64,000 bases of DNA. Origin: Bacteroides sp. Lineage in GTDB: Bacteria > Bacteroidota > Bacteroidia > Bacteroidales > Bacteroidaceae. Below, piece after piece: positions 26,588 through 36,088 of the stretch. The DNA lies in assembly GCA_015060765.1 (NCBI GenBank), contig SUXW01000005.1, forward strand, positions 99,495-163,494. The letters run 5' to 3'. A program made the position numbers and the translations under genes. The notes under the pieces are model-generated. The model was not told where the DNA came from, ran no database searches, and saw only the letters and a list, made by a program, of their open reading frames with translations. Each line of letters begins with the position of its first letter. Positions within the stretch are counted from its first letter, which is position 1.

Positions 26588-28015
26588 ATGAAGATACAGG
26601 CAACACGCAAGCAATGGATAAAGTTCATCGTGGTATTGGTTCTTTATCTGATATTCCTGCTTTGGCTGAAGAGCTGGTTGGGACTGGTGGTCATTCCTTT
26701 CCTCTTTGATGCGTACATCACCAAGAAGATACCTTGGACTTGGTGGAAAAAATCGAAAAACAAAGCCGTGGTTTCTATCATGAGTTGGGTAGACGCCATT
26801 GTATTTGCTCTGGTAGCTGTTTATTTTGTGAATCTGTTTTTCTTCCAAAACTATGTCATCCCTTCATCATCGTTGGAAAAGTCGTTGTTGGTAGGCGATT
26901 ATCTGTTTGTCAGCAAGATGAGCTATGGGGCACGTATCCCACAGACTCCGCTTCACATGCCGCTTACTCAGCATACATTGCCAATATTCAATTGTAAATC
27001 ATACATTGAATGGCCAAAGTGGGACTATAAACGTGTTAAGGCTTTGGGAGAAGTGCAATTGAACGATATCGTAGTATTCAATTTCCCAGCCGGAGATACG
27101 GTGGCATTGAATGTTCCGGCCGAAGACATCTATCGGTTGAGCTATCAGGCGGGTAAGGAACTGACGAATCCCATTGATTTGTCTGCATTGGATGTCGTAC
27201 AACAACGCATGGTGTACGATCATTATTATCGGGTGGGACGTCAATACCTCAATGAAAACAAAGCGATGTATGGCGAAATTGTTTCGCGTCCGGTAGACCG
27301 TAGAGAGAACTACGTGAAACGATGTGTAGGATTGCCGGGGCAGACACTTGAAATAAAAGACCGTGTGGTGTATTTGGATGGGGTGGCCAACAAAGAACCC
27401 GACAATGTACAGTATCGTTATTGGGTAAAGGTAAACAAACCCATCCCCGAAGATTTGGCGCACGAATTGGGAATCAGTCAGGAAGACTTGGCTTTTTACT
27501 ATACGCAAAACAAGGTTTACAATATGCCGCTGACAGAGAAAGCGAAAGCTGCCTTGTTGGCAAGAAAGGATATTGTAACGTCCATTGAATATGTTCCGGG
27601 CGATGATGCCGGGGGATTATACCCTGTAAACAAACCGACGGGATGGACTACCGATAATTACGGACCGCTTTGGATTCCGAAGAAAGGTGAAACAATCGAC
27701 CTTACTTTAGATAATCTGCCGATGTACGAACGTTGCATCCATGCCTACGAAGGCAATGATTTGGAGGTGAAGGACGGTAAGATTTATATCAACGGACAGG
27801 AAACCAATCAATATACCTTCCAGATGGACTATTATTGGATGATGGGTGACAACCGTCATAACTCGGCCGATTCCCGTTTCTGGGGGTTTGTGCCCGAAGA
27901 CCATATTGTGGGCAAACCTATCTTTATATGGTTGTCGCTCGATCCGGATAGAGGATGGTTGGATGGAAAAATACGTTGGAACCGGTTGTTCTCTTGGGTA
28001 GATAATATAAAGTAA
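26588..28015 (+). CDS. lepB: Signal peptidase I
   Basis: 475 residues, much longer than E. coli Lep because of insertions in the periplasmic domain. There are two or three N-terminal membrane segments (about 12-45 and 65-86). The catalytic dyad is intact: Ser95 in IPSSSLEKSL (where E. coli has PSGSM) and Lys244 in NYVKRCVGLPG. The substrate-binding GDNRHNSADSRFWG box lies near the C-terminus. It removes signal peptides from exported proteins at the inner membrane. It lies between dapB and a second S26 gene. Confidence 0.94.
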   Translation: MKIQATRKQWIKFIVVLVLYLIFLLWLKSWLGLVVIPFLFDAYITKKIPWTWWKKSKNKAVVSIMSWVDAIVFALVAVYFVNLFFFQNYVIPSSSLEKSLLVGDYLFVSKMSYGARIPQTPLHMPLTQHTLPIFNCKSYIEWPKWDYKRVKALGEVQLNDIVVFNFPAGDTVALNVPAEDIYRLSYQAGKELTNPIDLSALDVVQQRMVYDHYYRVGRQYLNENKAMYGEIVSRPVDRRENYVKRCVGLPGQTLEIKDRVVYLDGVANKEPDNVQYRYWVKVNKPIPEDLAHELGISQEDLAFYYTQNKVYNMPLTEKAKAALLARKDIVTSIEYVPGDDAGGLYPVNKPTGWTTDNYGPLWIPKKGETIDLTLDNLPMYERCIHAYEGNDLEVKDGKIYINGQETNQYTFQMDYYWMMGDNRHNSADSRFWGFVPEDHIVGKPIFIWLSLDPDRGWLDGKIRWNRLFSWVDNIK

Positions 28016-28024
28016 TCAGAACCA

Positions 28025-28918
28025 TTGAAGCGCATCCCTATTTATATAAAGGTGACGGTCACAGCAGTAATCATGGTACTGCTGGTCAAAGCTTTTGCTT
28101 TCACTTCTTGTACCATACCTTCTACAGGTATGGAAAATAGTCTTTATCAAGGGGAGCGTGTCTTGGTGAATAAATGGAGTTACGGTCTGCGGATTCCGTT
28201 TACTACCTCGCATTTCATGCCGGAAAAGGTAGCAAAGGGGGATATCGTGCTGTTTAATAATCCCAATCCCACGTCATGGGATACACCTGTTTTTGCAAGG
28301 GAAATGTTTATCAGCCGATGTGTTGGAGTGCCCGGTGATACGCTGATGTTGAATCAGGAATTGTTGGTAACCGGAGAAAAGGCTTTGAGTCCCGATAGTA
28401 AGCAACTCTATACTTATCCTCATACAATGGAAGATACTTTGCAATGGGCAATGAAGGAATTGGGAATAACAGACAATCCGTTGGTGGGGTATACCAACGG
28501 AATGTATTTGCGTAGTTTCAGTTATTACGAACATTACCTGTTGAAACAGAAGTTGCAATCGTTGTCCGCACTACTTGCTACTCATGGACATGACAGCATT
28601 GGGAGTCATCCATTTGTAGTTCCTGCCAAAGGAAAGAAAGTGGAAGTGTATCCTTGGAACATCAATTTACTTTGTAATACGTTGGTGCATCACGAAGGTC
28701 GTAAGGCTTCGGTCAAGAACGATACTTTGTTTGTCGATGGAAAGCCGGTTACCACGTGTGTCTTCCGAAAGGATTACTATTGGATGGCTTCCAATAATCC
28801 CGTTAATCTATGCGATTCCCGTCTGTTCGGGCTGGTTCCTCATGATCATTTGATAGGACGCGCAATGACTATCTGGTATTCATCAGATAAGGAACGTATT
28901 TTTCAATCTGTACAATGA
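28025..28918 (+). CDS. S26 signal peptidase-like protein lacking the catalytic Ser and Lys
   Basis: 297 residues starting at a TTG (28025); no ATG precedes the membrane segment. It keeps the family's framework: one membrane helix, VLVNKWSYGLR, RCVGVPGD, and a C-terminal box degraded to ASNNPVNLCDSRLFG. The catalytic Ser position is Gly35 (IPSTGMENS) and the Lys position is Ser97 (MFISRCVG). It is therefore probably not a peptidase. Staphylococcus aureus SpsA is a known parallel, an inactive homologue next to active SpsB. It may regulate or assist LepB. It overlaps the WbqC-like gene by 4 bp. Confidence 0.8.
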   Translation: MKRIPIYIKVTVTAVIMVLLVKAFAFTSCTIPSTGMENSLYQGERVLVNKWSYGLRIPFTTSHFMPEKVAKGDIVLFNNPNPTSWDTPVFAREMFISRCVGVPGDTLMLNQELLVTGEKALSPDSKQLYTYPHTMEDTLQWAMKELGITDNPLVGYTNGMYLRSFSYYEHYLLKQKLQSLSALLATHGHDSIGSHPFVVPAKGKKVEVYPWNINLLCNTLVHHEGRKASVKNDTLFVDGKPVTTCVFRKDYYWMASNNPVNLCDSRLFGLVPHDHLIGRAMTIWYSSDKERIFQSVQ

Positions 28919-29565
28919 TGGCAACAATCTATCTGACTTCAGCTTATTTGGCTCCTGTGGAATATTACGCCAAACTTTATGCTTGCGATAAGGCATATAT
29001 AGAGCGGTATGACCATTATGTAAAACAGACCTATCGCAACCGTTGTGTGATAGCGGCAACCGACGGACCTTTGTCGCTGACAATCCCTACAGAAAAGAGT
29101 GAAAACCTGAAATGTCCCATGAAGGATGTACGTATATCCGATCATGGTAATTGGCGCCACATGCATTGGAACGCTTTGGTATCCAATTATCGGAACAGCC
29201 CTTTTTTTGAATATTATGCTGATGATTTCCGTAAGTTCTATGAAAGGAAATATTCGTTCCTTTGGGATTATAATCAGGAAATCTGTGAACTGGTTTGCGA
29301 ATTGATAGATATTCATCCCATTATGGAAGGTACAACGGAATATCGTACGGATTTTGAACCCGAAGAAAAGGACTATCGTGAATTGATTCATCCCAAACGC
29401 GATTGGAAGCAGGAGGATGTTACATTTACGGCCGAACCTTATTATCAGGTGTTCAAGGAGAAATTTGGTTTCCTCCCTAATCTCAGTATTGCCGATTTGC
29501 TGTTCAATATGGGGCCCGAGAGTTTGTTGGTGCTCCAAAAATGTGTGAAGCTGGAACATGAATAA
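28915..29565 (+). CDS. WbqC-like family protein
   Basis: 216 residues matching the WbqC-like family: TIYLTSAYLAPVEYYAKL at the start, then RNRCVIA...LTIPTEK and W...H...W..L..NYRNSPFF. Some relatives lie in O-antigen clusters, but the biochemical role is not settled. It overlaps the preceding gene (ATGATG at 28915-28920), so it belongs to the dapB-lepB operon. Confidence 0.82.
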   Translation: MMATIYLTSAYLAPVEYYAKLYACDKAYIERYDHYVKQTYRNRCVIAATDGPLSLTIPTEKSENLKCPMKDVRISDHGNWRHMHWNALVSNYRNSPFFEYYADDFRKFYERKYSFLWDYNQEICELVCELIDIHPIMEGTTEYRTDFEPEEKDYRELIHPKRDWKQEDVTFTAEPYYQVFKEKFGFLPNLSIADLLFNMGPESLLVLQKCVKLEHE

Positions 29566-29589
29566 ATGAAATTGATACAAAAAAACATG

Positions 29590-29617
29590 TTGCCGTTAGA
29601 AAGAATCACTATATTTG
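29590..29617 (+). promoter_or_regulatory. Predicted promoter of the mannonate operon
   Basis: A TTG at 29590-29592 and TATATTTG at 29610-29617 have Bacteroidetes spacing. The ATG is at 29655. Confidence 0.6.
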
Positions 29618-29654
29618 TGCATAGAAAGAAATATATAAACTGAATTATTTTATC

Positions 29655-30467
29655 ATGAAGAACTTGTTTGATATCAAGGATCAGGTGGTAGTTATCACCG
29701 GTGGTACAGGAGTATTAGGAAAGGCCATTGCTGCTCATTTGGCAGAACAAGGTGCTAAAGTGGTTATTATGGGTCGTAAGGCCGAAGTGGGTAATGCCAT
29801 TGTGGAAGACATTAAGGCAAAAGGTGGCGAAGCCATGTTCTTGACAACCAATGTGCTCGATGAAGCAGTCTTGGAACAGAACTTGAAAGATATTTTAGAT
29901 AAGTATGGTAAGGTGGATGCGTTGTTGAATGCGGCAGGAGGTAACATGCCGGGAGCAACCATTGCACCGACAGGCAATTTCTTCGACTTGAAGGTGGATG
30001 AATTCCAAAAGGTACTGAACTTGAATCTTACTGGTACGGTACTTCCTACTCAAGTATTCTTGAAGCCGATGGTAGAACAGGGTAAGGGAGCTATCGTGAA
30101 CTTCTCGTCCATGGCAGCTTTCCGTCCGATGACCCGTGTTTGTGGATATGCGGCAGCTAAGGCCGGTATCTCTAACTTTACCGCTTATATGGCTCACGAG
30201 GTAGCTATGAAATTTGGCGAAGGTATCCGTGTGAATGCCATTGCACCGGGATTCTTCCTGACCGAGCAAAATCGTACATTGCTCACTAACGAAGACGGTT
30301 CTTATACCGAACGTGGTAATGATGTAATCCGCCAGACTCCGTTCAAGCGTTTCGGCCGTCCGGAAGAATTGTGCGGTACCATCCAATATCTCATCAGTGA
30401 TGCAGCAGCTTTTGTAACCGGTACGGTAGCAGTAGTTGATGGTGGTTTCAATACATTTGCGATGTAA
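29655..30467 (+). CDS. SDR family oxidoreductase, probable D-mannonate oxidoreductase (fructuronate reductase)
   Basis: 270 residues of the short-chain dehydrogenase family. The cofactor motif is [12 protein letters not shown] near residue 16, then NAAG, a catalytic Ser in NFSSM and the YAAAK Tyr/Lys pair, and a C-terminal [11 protein letters not shown]. It stands 2 bp before uxuA. Such SDR enzymes in Bacteroides and Gram-positives replace UxuB in converting D-fructuronate to D-mannonate, so the pairing supports this role in glucuronate use. Confidence 0.85.
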   Translation: MKNLFDIKDQVVVITGGTGVLGKAIAAHLAEQGAKVVIMGRKAEVGNAIVEDIKAKGGEAMFLTTNVLDEAVLEQNLKDILDKYGKVDALLNAAGGNMPGATIAPTGNFFDLKVDEFQKVLNLNLTGTVLPTQVFLKPMVEQGKGAIVNFSSMAAFRPMTRVCGYAAAKAGISNFTAYMAHEVAMKFGEGIRVNAIAPGFFLTEQNRTLLTNEDGSYTERGNDVIRQTPFKRFGRPEELCGTIQYLISDAAAFVTGTVAVVDGGFNTFAM

Positions 30468-30469
30468 TT

Positions 30470-31642
30470 ATGATACTCTGCGAACAAACATGGCGCTGGT
30501 ATGGTCCGAACGATCCTGTTTCTTTGTGGGACATCCGTCAGGCAGGAGCGACAGGCATTGTAAATGCCCTTCATCATATTCCCAATGGTGAAGTGTGGAC
30601 CATTGAAGAAATCCAAAAGCGCAAAAAAGAAATTGAAGAGGTAGGCTTGACTTGGAGTGTAGTGGAAAGTGTACCGGTACACGAACATATCAAGACTCAG
30701 ACCGGCGATTACCTGAAGTACATTGAAAACTACAAGCAAAGTCTTCGTAACTTGGCTGCTTGTGGAGTTTATATTGTTACCTATAACTTCATGCCGGTAC
30801 TCGATTGGACCCGTACCGATTTGGCCTATACATTGCCCGACGGCTCCAAGGCGCTCCGTTTTGAACGGGCAGCTTTTGTGGCTTTTGATTTGTTTATCTT
30901 AAAACGTCCGGGAGCCGAAAAGGAATACACTGCCGAAGAGATAGCCAAGGCAAAAGCCCGTTACGAACAGATGGATGAAGAAGAAATCCACCGTCTTACC
31001 CGTAACATGATTGCCGGTTTGCCAGGCTCGGAAGAAAGCTTTACGCTAGAACAGTTCCAAAAGGAACTCGACCGTTATCAAGGTATCGATGCTGAACAAT
31101 TGCGCAGCAACCTTATATTCTTCCTGAAGGAAATCTGTCCGGTAGCCGATGAGGTGGGAGTGAAGTTGGTGATTCATCCGGATGACCCGCCGATGTCCAT
31201 TCTTGGTTTGCCACGTATCTTAAGTACAGAAGAAGATTTCCGCAAGCTGGTGGAAGCGGTGCCCAATGAATCCAACGGACTTTGTCTGTGTTGTGGTTCG
31301 TTTGGAGTGAGTGCGGACAATGACCTTCCAGGTATTATGGAACGTTGGGGAGACCGTATTAACTTTGTACATCTGCGTAGTACCCAGCGCGATGAGGAAG
31401 GAAACTTCTACGAGGCCAACCATTTGGAAGGCAATGTTAATATGTATCAGGTAATGAAGAATCTGTTGTTGGTACAGCAACGTCGGGGTGTCTCTATCCC
31501 GATGCGTCCCGACCATGGACATCAGATGATTGACGACCTCCATAAGAAAACCAATCCGGGTTATTCTTGCTTGGGACGAATGCGAGGTTTGTCTGAGCTC
31601 CGCGGATTGGAGTTGGGTATTGCCATGAGCATGGAAAAATAA
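30470..31642 (+). CDS. uxuA: Mannonate dehydratase
   Basis: 390 residues with the UxuA features: [31 protein letters not shown] at the start, [29 protein letters not shown] with metal-binding His, LCCGSFG, HLRS and [10 protein letters not shown]. It dehydrates D-mannonate to 2-keto-3-deoxygluconate in hexuronate breakdown, in the cytosol. It is cotranscribed with the SDR gene and closed by a strong terminator. Confidence 0.95.
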   Translation: MILCEQTWRWYGPNDPVSLWDIRQAGATGIVNALHHIPNGEVWTIEEIQKRKKEIEEVGLTWSVVESVPVHEHIKTQTGDYLKYIENYKQSLRNLAACGVYIVTYNFMPVLDWTRTDLAYTLPDGSKALRFERAAFVAFDLFILKRPGAEKEYTAEEIAKAKARYEQMDEEEIHRLTRNMIAGLPGSEESFTLEQFQKELDRYQGIDAEQLRSNLIFFLKEICPVADEVGVKLVIHPDDPPMSILGLPRILSTEEDFRKLVEAVPNESNGLCLCCGSFGVSADNDLPGIMERWGDRINFVHLRSTQRDEEGNFYEANHLEGNVNMYQVMKNLLLVQQRRGVSIPMRPDHGHQMIDDLHKKTNPGYSCLGRMRGLSELRGLELGIAMSMEK

Positions 31643-31648
31643 ATCTAA

Positions 31649-31684
31649 AAAGGTGGATGCATTTCGATGAATGCATCCACCTTT
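31649..31684. terminator. Strong bidirectional terminator
   Basis: A perfect 15-bp stem (31649-31663 with 31670-31684) and a 6-nt loop, flanked by A- and T-rich tracts. It is placed between the convergent uxuA and GH95 genes. Confidence 0.9.
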
Positions 31685-31687
31685 CTT

Positions 31688-34141
31688 TTATACTTTCACT
31701 AACTTTTCGCCCATTAAGGTAATCCGATACGTTTTCCCTTTCTTTGTCTTAAAGGAAATTTCTTGGTTCCCATATCGTACTTTGCAAGGCTCTCCGGCCT
31801 TGGAGTAAATGGTAGCTTCTTTTAATTCTCCATTTTCCCAATGGATGTCGATTTCGAAACCACCGCGAGCACATAAACCTTCCACAGAACCTTCTTCCCA
31901 AGCATCGGGCAAAGCTGGTAGTAATTGGATAAAGCCCATGTGGCTTTGAAGCAACAATTCGGTTACACCAGCTGTACCACCAAAGTTGCCGTCAATTTGG
32001 AAAGGTGGATGGGTATCCCACAAATTATCCAGAGTCCCGTTCTTTAATAGATTACCGAAGAGTACATAAGCATGATTACCGTCTTGTAAACGTGCCCATT
32101 GATTGAGTTTCCATCCCATGCTCCAACCGGTGGCTCCATCACCCCGGTGTTCAAGGACAACTCGGGCTGCTTTGGCCAGTTCGGGAGTGGTTTGAGGTGA
32201 CAATGTGTGTCCCGGATGCAGACCGAATAAATGGTTCACATGGCGGTGCTGGTCTTGTGGATCATCGATATCTTTTGACCATTCCATCAATTGCCCATAA
32301 CGGCCTATTTGATAGGGTACCAGGTTGTTGAGTACTTGTTGCCATTCCTTGCGGTCTTTTTTGTCGATTCCAAGTGCTTTGCTGGCATCAATAGCATTCA
32401 ATAGAATTTCACGGATAACAGCGTGTACAAAAGTGGCTCCTTCGTCTACCGGTCCATGTTCAGGAGAAGTGGATGGAGCAGCGGTGTAACTTCCGTCTGG
32501 ACGGTGCCAAAGATAGTCTACGGCAAATTGTGCACTACTCTTAATCAACTCATAGCCGATGTTTCTTAAGAAATCCTTGTCTCTTGTGTAATCATAATAT
32601 TCCCAGATATGGGTAGTGAGCCATGGTCCGGCCATGGGGTTGAAGTTCCACGACATGTCTTCATCCGTAAGAGGAGAAGTAAAACCGAAAATATTGGAAG
32701 AAATGGAGGCTGTCCATCCTCTTGCGTTAAAATAGGCTTGTGCTGTCCTTTCACCGGGTTTCACTAAAGTGCGGATGAAATCGATGAGCGGCCAGTTACA
32801 TTCTGTCAGGTTGGTAGGGCAAGCCGGCCAATAGTTCATCTGGATGTTAATATTGTTGTGATAATCTACGTTCCATGGTCCGTTCACTCCATTTGCCCAT
32901 AAGCCTTGCAGATTGGCTGGCAGGTTCCCTGGTCTGGAAGAGGCGATGAGTAGATATCGTCCATATTGATAGTATAGTTCTTCCAACTTGAAATCATGTT
33001 GTCCTTGGCGATACTTTTCCAGACGCTTGTAGGTAGGCAAATCGTAGCGCGATGGGTATTCCAACGTAATGGGAGCTTGCGGATTCAACGTCAATTTAAC
33101 CCGATTGAACAGTTGTTGATAATCTTTTTGGTGGCGTGCCTTCAATTCAGTATACGAATATTGCTTGGCGGCTTTCATCATTTGGTCTGTGCTTTGGACG
33201 GGATTGATTCCTACATAAGTCTTTGAATCGTTGAAAACCGGATAGAAGTTCATTTGGTAATCGGTATCGGCCGTCAGGAGGAATATGACCTCATCCGCTT
33301 TTTCTGCTATTAATTTGCCGTCTTGTGTAGCCTTCAATTGTCCTCCTTTGTGTAGCGCTTGGATGCGGAGAGCAAATTCCATCTGGTTGTCTTTCAACTT
33401 CCCTGCATAAAGTAAGCCCTTTTCTCCATCAGGAGTTATTTCCCCGATGGCTTCCGGATTGGCACCATAACTGAATACAAGGTTTTGCATACCCGGTTTG
33501 TCGGCGGTGAATTTCAGAACCATGACACTGTCGGGATAAGAGACGAAAGAAGTACGGGTATATTCCACACCGTCTTTATGGAAGTTTACGATGGCTAAAG
33601 CGGAATCCAGCGAGAGAATACGTTTGTAATTGCTCATGCCTATTTCGCTGAGTCCTGTTTCAATGTATATTTCTCCTAATGTGGTGTAGTTCCCGAAAAA
33701 GGAAGAAGGGGAACCGTTGGCATCATAACTTGCCAATCCGTTGAAATTCTTTTGGGTCAGTTCTGTAGCTTTCTTTATATTGCCTTCAACAAAAGCTTGA
33801 CGAATTTCGGGAAGCAAATGAGCCGATTGCTTGTTGGCATTCCAATAGTTGGCTGCCCCACCGGAGGTATTCGGTCCTCCTCTCCAAAGGGATTTCTCAT
33901 TCAGGGTGATTCGTTCGGCAGCGATTGAACCGAGTATGCTTCCTCCCATGCTGCCGTTGCCGATGGGGAGTGAACGGCTTTCCCATTCTTTGTCATCAGT
34001 GGAATTATACCAGGAGGTACGTCCATTTAGCGTGGTAGGGGTATCAAACCAGATGTTAAGCCCTTGGGAAGGGTTGATAGTCTGTGCCTGCATGGAGGTA
34101 GTGGTAAAGATGAGGCTGAGTAGTAGAAGTTTCTTTTTCAT
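31688..34141 (-). CDS. Glycoside hydrolase family 95 (alpha-L-fucosidase/galactosidase type), exported
   Basis: 817 residues with a signal peptide (to about MQAQT). It has the GH95 plan: an N-terminal beta-domain (WYNSTDDKEWESRSLPIGNGSMGG, LNEKSLWRGGP) and an (alpha/alpha)6 barrel with NLQGLWANG, NVDYHNNINIQMNYW, TSPEHGPVDEG and HLFGLHPGH. A C-terminal beta domain completes it. GH95 enzymes cut alpha-1,2-fucose or related alpha-L-galactose from host glycans or plant polymers. It lies 8 bp downstream of the M16 peptidase gene on the same strand; no SusCD pair is near. Confidence 0.92.
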   Translation of the reverse strand: MKKKLLLLSLIFTTTSMQAQTINPSQGLNIWFDTPTTLNGRTSWYNSTDDKEWESRSLPIGNGSMGGSILGSIAAERITLNEKSLWRGGPNTSGGAANYWNANKQSAHLLPEIRQAFVEGNIKKATELTQKNFNGLASYDANGSPSSFFGNYTTLGEIYIETGLSEIGMSNYKRILSLDSALAIVNFHKDGVEYTRTSFVSYPDSVMVLKFTADKPGMQNLVFSYGANPEAIGEITPDGEKGLLYAGKLKDNQMEFALRIQALHKGGQLKATQDGKLIAEKADEVIFLLTADTDYQMNFYPVFNDSKTYVGINPVQSTDQMMKAAKQYSYTELKARHQKDYQQLFNRVKLTLNPQAPITLEYPSRYDLPTYKRLEKYRQGQHDFKLEELYYQYGRYLLIASSRPGNLPANLQGLWANGVNGPWNVDYHNNINIQMNYWPACPTNLTECNWPLIDFIRTLVKPGERTAQAYFNARGWTASISSNIFGFTSPLTDEDMSWNFNPMAGPWLTTHIWEYYDYTRDKDFLRNIGYELIKSSAQFAVDYLWHRPDGSYTAAPSTSPEHGPVDEGATFVHAVIREILLNAIDASKALGIDKKDRKEWQQVLNNLVPYQIGRYGQLMEWSKDIDDPQDQHRHVNHLFGLHPGHTLSPQTTPELAKAARVVLEHRGDGATGWSMGWKLNQWARLQDGNHAYVLFGNLLKNGTLDNLWDTHPPFQIDGNFGGTAGVTELLLQSHMGFIQLLPALPDAWEEGSVEGLCARGGFEIDIHWENGELKEATIYSKAGEPCKVRYGNQEISFKTKKGKTYRITLMGEKLVKV

Positions 34142-34149
34142 AGGTATAC

Positions 34150-35370
34150 TTATTTGTATATTAGTGTTGATAAATAGTCTTCTGTAAACATTTCATTGGC
34201 GACTTCCCATAAATTATGAGAAGTCAGAGATTCGATCCGTCGGAATATTTCTTGGGGATGCTCCATCTTGTCATAATGAAGGAAGGTTTTCCCCATATCG
34301 AGGGCGGTACTTTCGGCATTGTCGCGTGCAACTCCTATCTGTCCGATAATCTGTTTCTTGGCGGCAGCTAATTGAACGGCACTCAGAGGCTTGTCGCACA
34401 AACGTTTCAGTTCCTTGTGTACCAATCGGATGCAACGGTCTACATCTTTCGGGTCGGAACCGAAGTAAATACAAAAAACTCCAGTATCGGTATACGATGT
34501 GAGGTTGGCTTCTACGTTGTATACCAGTCCGCTTCGTTCTCTAAGTGAAACATTGAGGCGGCTGTTCATACCAGGACCCCCTAAAATATTGTTCAATAGG
34601 TAAAGGGCTGTACGCTTATCGTTATGTGCATCGTATCCCCGACTCCCTATCATGACGTGTGCTTGGTGGGTATCCCGTTGGATGATGTTTGTTTGGGGTG
34701 TATATAAATAAGGCTTTTCCCTGTTGCGTAAAGTTGGTTGGGAAACAATATCACCAACCGTTTTCTCAACCAATCGTACTACCCGTTTGAAGTCAATGTT
34801 GCCTTGTACGAAAAAAACCATGTTGTCCGGTCGATAATAGTGGGAAGTGAATCGAAGGGCATCTTCAGTGTTGAACTGGCGTAACAGTTCCGGCTTGCCC
34901 AAGATATTTCTTCCTAACGGATGATTAGGAAATACCAATTCTTCGAAATCATCGAATATCAATTCCGAAGGACTGTCTTCATAACTCTGAATTTCATCGA
35001 TAATCACCTCTACCTCCTTGTCTATTTCATGTTGGGGGTAGGTGCTATGAAAAACGATGTCAGACAATAGTTCGACTGCACGGGGGAAATGCTCTGTCAG
35101 GAAAGCACTATAAACTACCGTTTCCTCTTTGTTTGTAAAAGCATTGAGGTCACCTCCCACATGCTCCATACGGTTCAGGATATGCCATGCATGGCGTTTT
35201 TGGGTTCCTTTGAAAATGAGGTGCTCAACGAAATGTGCCATTCCTTGTTCATTCTCCTTTTCATCGCGAGTGCCGGCATCTATGGCATACCCGCAGTAGG
35301 TGACGGCAGAAGAATTCTGAGTATGAATAATGCGCAATCCGTTAGCTAAAGTACAAATGTTATATATCAT
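34150..35370 (-). CDS. M16 (insulinase/pitrilysin) family zinc peptidase
   Basis: 406 residues from the ATG at 35370 (MIYNICTLANGLRIIH). The longer frame passes the promoter word at 35401-35408. The inverted zinc motif is HFVEH (His46, Glu49, His50), with the distal Glu in the VEVIIDEIQSYEDSPSE segment. There is no signal peptide. It resembles mitochondrial-processing-peptidase-like bacterial PqqL/YmxG proteins. Its substrates are unknown. It likely shares a transcript with the GH95 gene, which seems functionally unrelated. Confidence 0.88.
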   Translation of the reverse strand: MIYNICTLANGLRIIHTQNSSAVTYCGYAIDAGTRDEKENEQGMAHFVEHLIFKGTQKRHAWHILNRMEHVGGDLNAFTNKEETVVYSAFLTEHFPRAVELLSDIVFHSTYPQHEIDKEVEVIIDEIQSYEDSPSELIFDDFEELVFPNHPLGRNILGKPELLRQFNTEDALRFTSHYYRPDNMVFFVQGNIDFKRVVRLVEKTVGDIVSQPTLRNREKPYLYTPQTNIIQRDTHQAHVMIGSRGYDAHNDKRTALYLLNNILGGPGMNSRLNVSLRERSGLVYNVEANLTSYTDTGVFCIYFGSDPKDVDRCIRLVHKELKRLCDKPLSAVQLAAAKKQIIGQIGVARDNAESTALDMGKTFLHYDKMEHPQEIFRRIESLTSHNLWEVANEMFTEDYLSTLIYK

Positions 35371-35400
35371 TGTTTTTGAGTCCCATAAGTTAACTGTCCA

Positions 35401-35408
35401 CAAAAATA
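35401..35408 (-). promoter_or_regulatory. Predicted -7 element for the M16-GH95 operon
   Basis: TATTTTTG on the minus strand, 30 bp before the ATG at 35370. Confidence 0.55.
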
Positions 35409-35470
35409 CAACAAAACTTATTGTCATTCTTCAAAAAATGCGGATATTTGCGTTCTAATTCAAAAACTTG

Positions 35471-36073
35471 ATGAAAGAATCCATTAACAAACTATTGAAA
35501 AGAGAGGCGGAAGCCGTCATGAATATTCCGGTAACGGATGCTTTTGAAAAAGCGGTAAATCTGATTGTGGAACAAGTGCATGAGAAGAAGGGAAAGTTGG
35601 TTACTTCCGGTATGGGTAAGGCCGGTCAAATAGCCATGAACATTGCAACTACTTTTTGTTCAACGGGGATACCGGCTGTGTTCTTGCATCCGAGTGAAGC
35701 GCAGCATGGAGATCTGGGTATCTTGCAGGACAATGATTTGTTGTTGCTTATCTCCAATTCGGGAAAGACTCGCGAGATTGTGGAACTGACAGAATTGGCC
35801 CATGCTTTGAACCCTGCTTTGAAATATATTGTTATAACAGGAAATCCTGAAAGCCCATTAGCACACGAATCAGATATCTGTCTCTGTACTGGTCGTCCTG
35901 ATGAAGTTTGTGAATTGGGTATGACTCCTACCACTTCGACTACCGTTATGACGGTAATCGGTGATATATTGGTGGTGGAAACCATGAAGAAGACCGGTTT
36001 TACCATCGAAGAATATAGCAAGCGTCATCACGGTGGATATTTGGGAGAGCGTTCAAGAGAAATGAGCAAATAA
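35471..36073 (+). CDS. SIS-domain sugar-phosphate isomerase-like protein
   Basis: 200 residues from ATG 35471. A single SIS domain shows VTSGMGKAGQIAMNIATTFCSTG, FLHPSEAQHGDLG, LLLISNSGKTREI and THE C-terminal HHGGYLGERS. It resembles the isomerase half of KdsD/GutQ but has no CBS domains. Such short forms are often arabinose-5-phosphate isomerase-like; the substrate here is not certain. It lies 15 bp before a PfkB-family kinase gene, so both may handle the same sugar phosphate. A weaker promoter word (GATATTTG, one mismatch) is at 35443-35450. Confidence 0.85.
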   Translation: MKESINKLLKREAEAVMNIPVTDAFEKAVNLIVEQVHEKKGKLVTSGMGKAGQIAMNIATTFCSTGIPAVFLHPSEAQHGDLGILQDNDLLLLISNSGKTREIVELTELAHALNPALKYIVITGNPESPLAHESDICLCTGRPDEVCELGMTPTTSTTVMTVIGDILVVETMKKTGFTIEEYSKRHHGGYLGERSREMSK

Positions 36074-36088
36074 AGAATAAATGTAATT

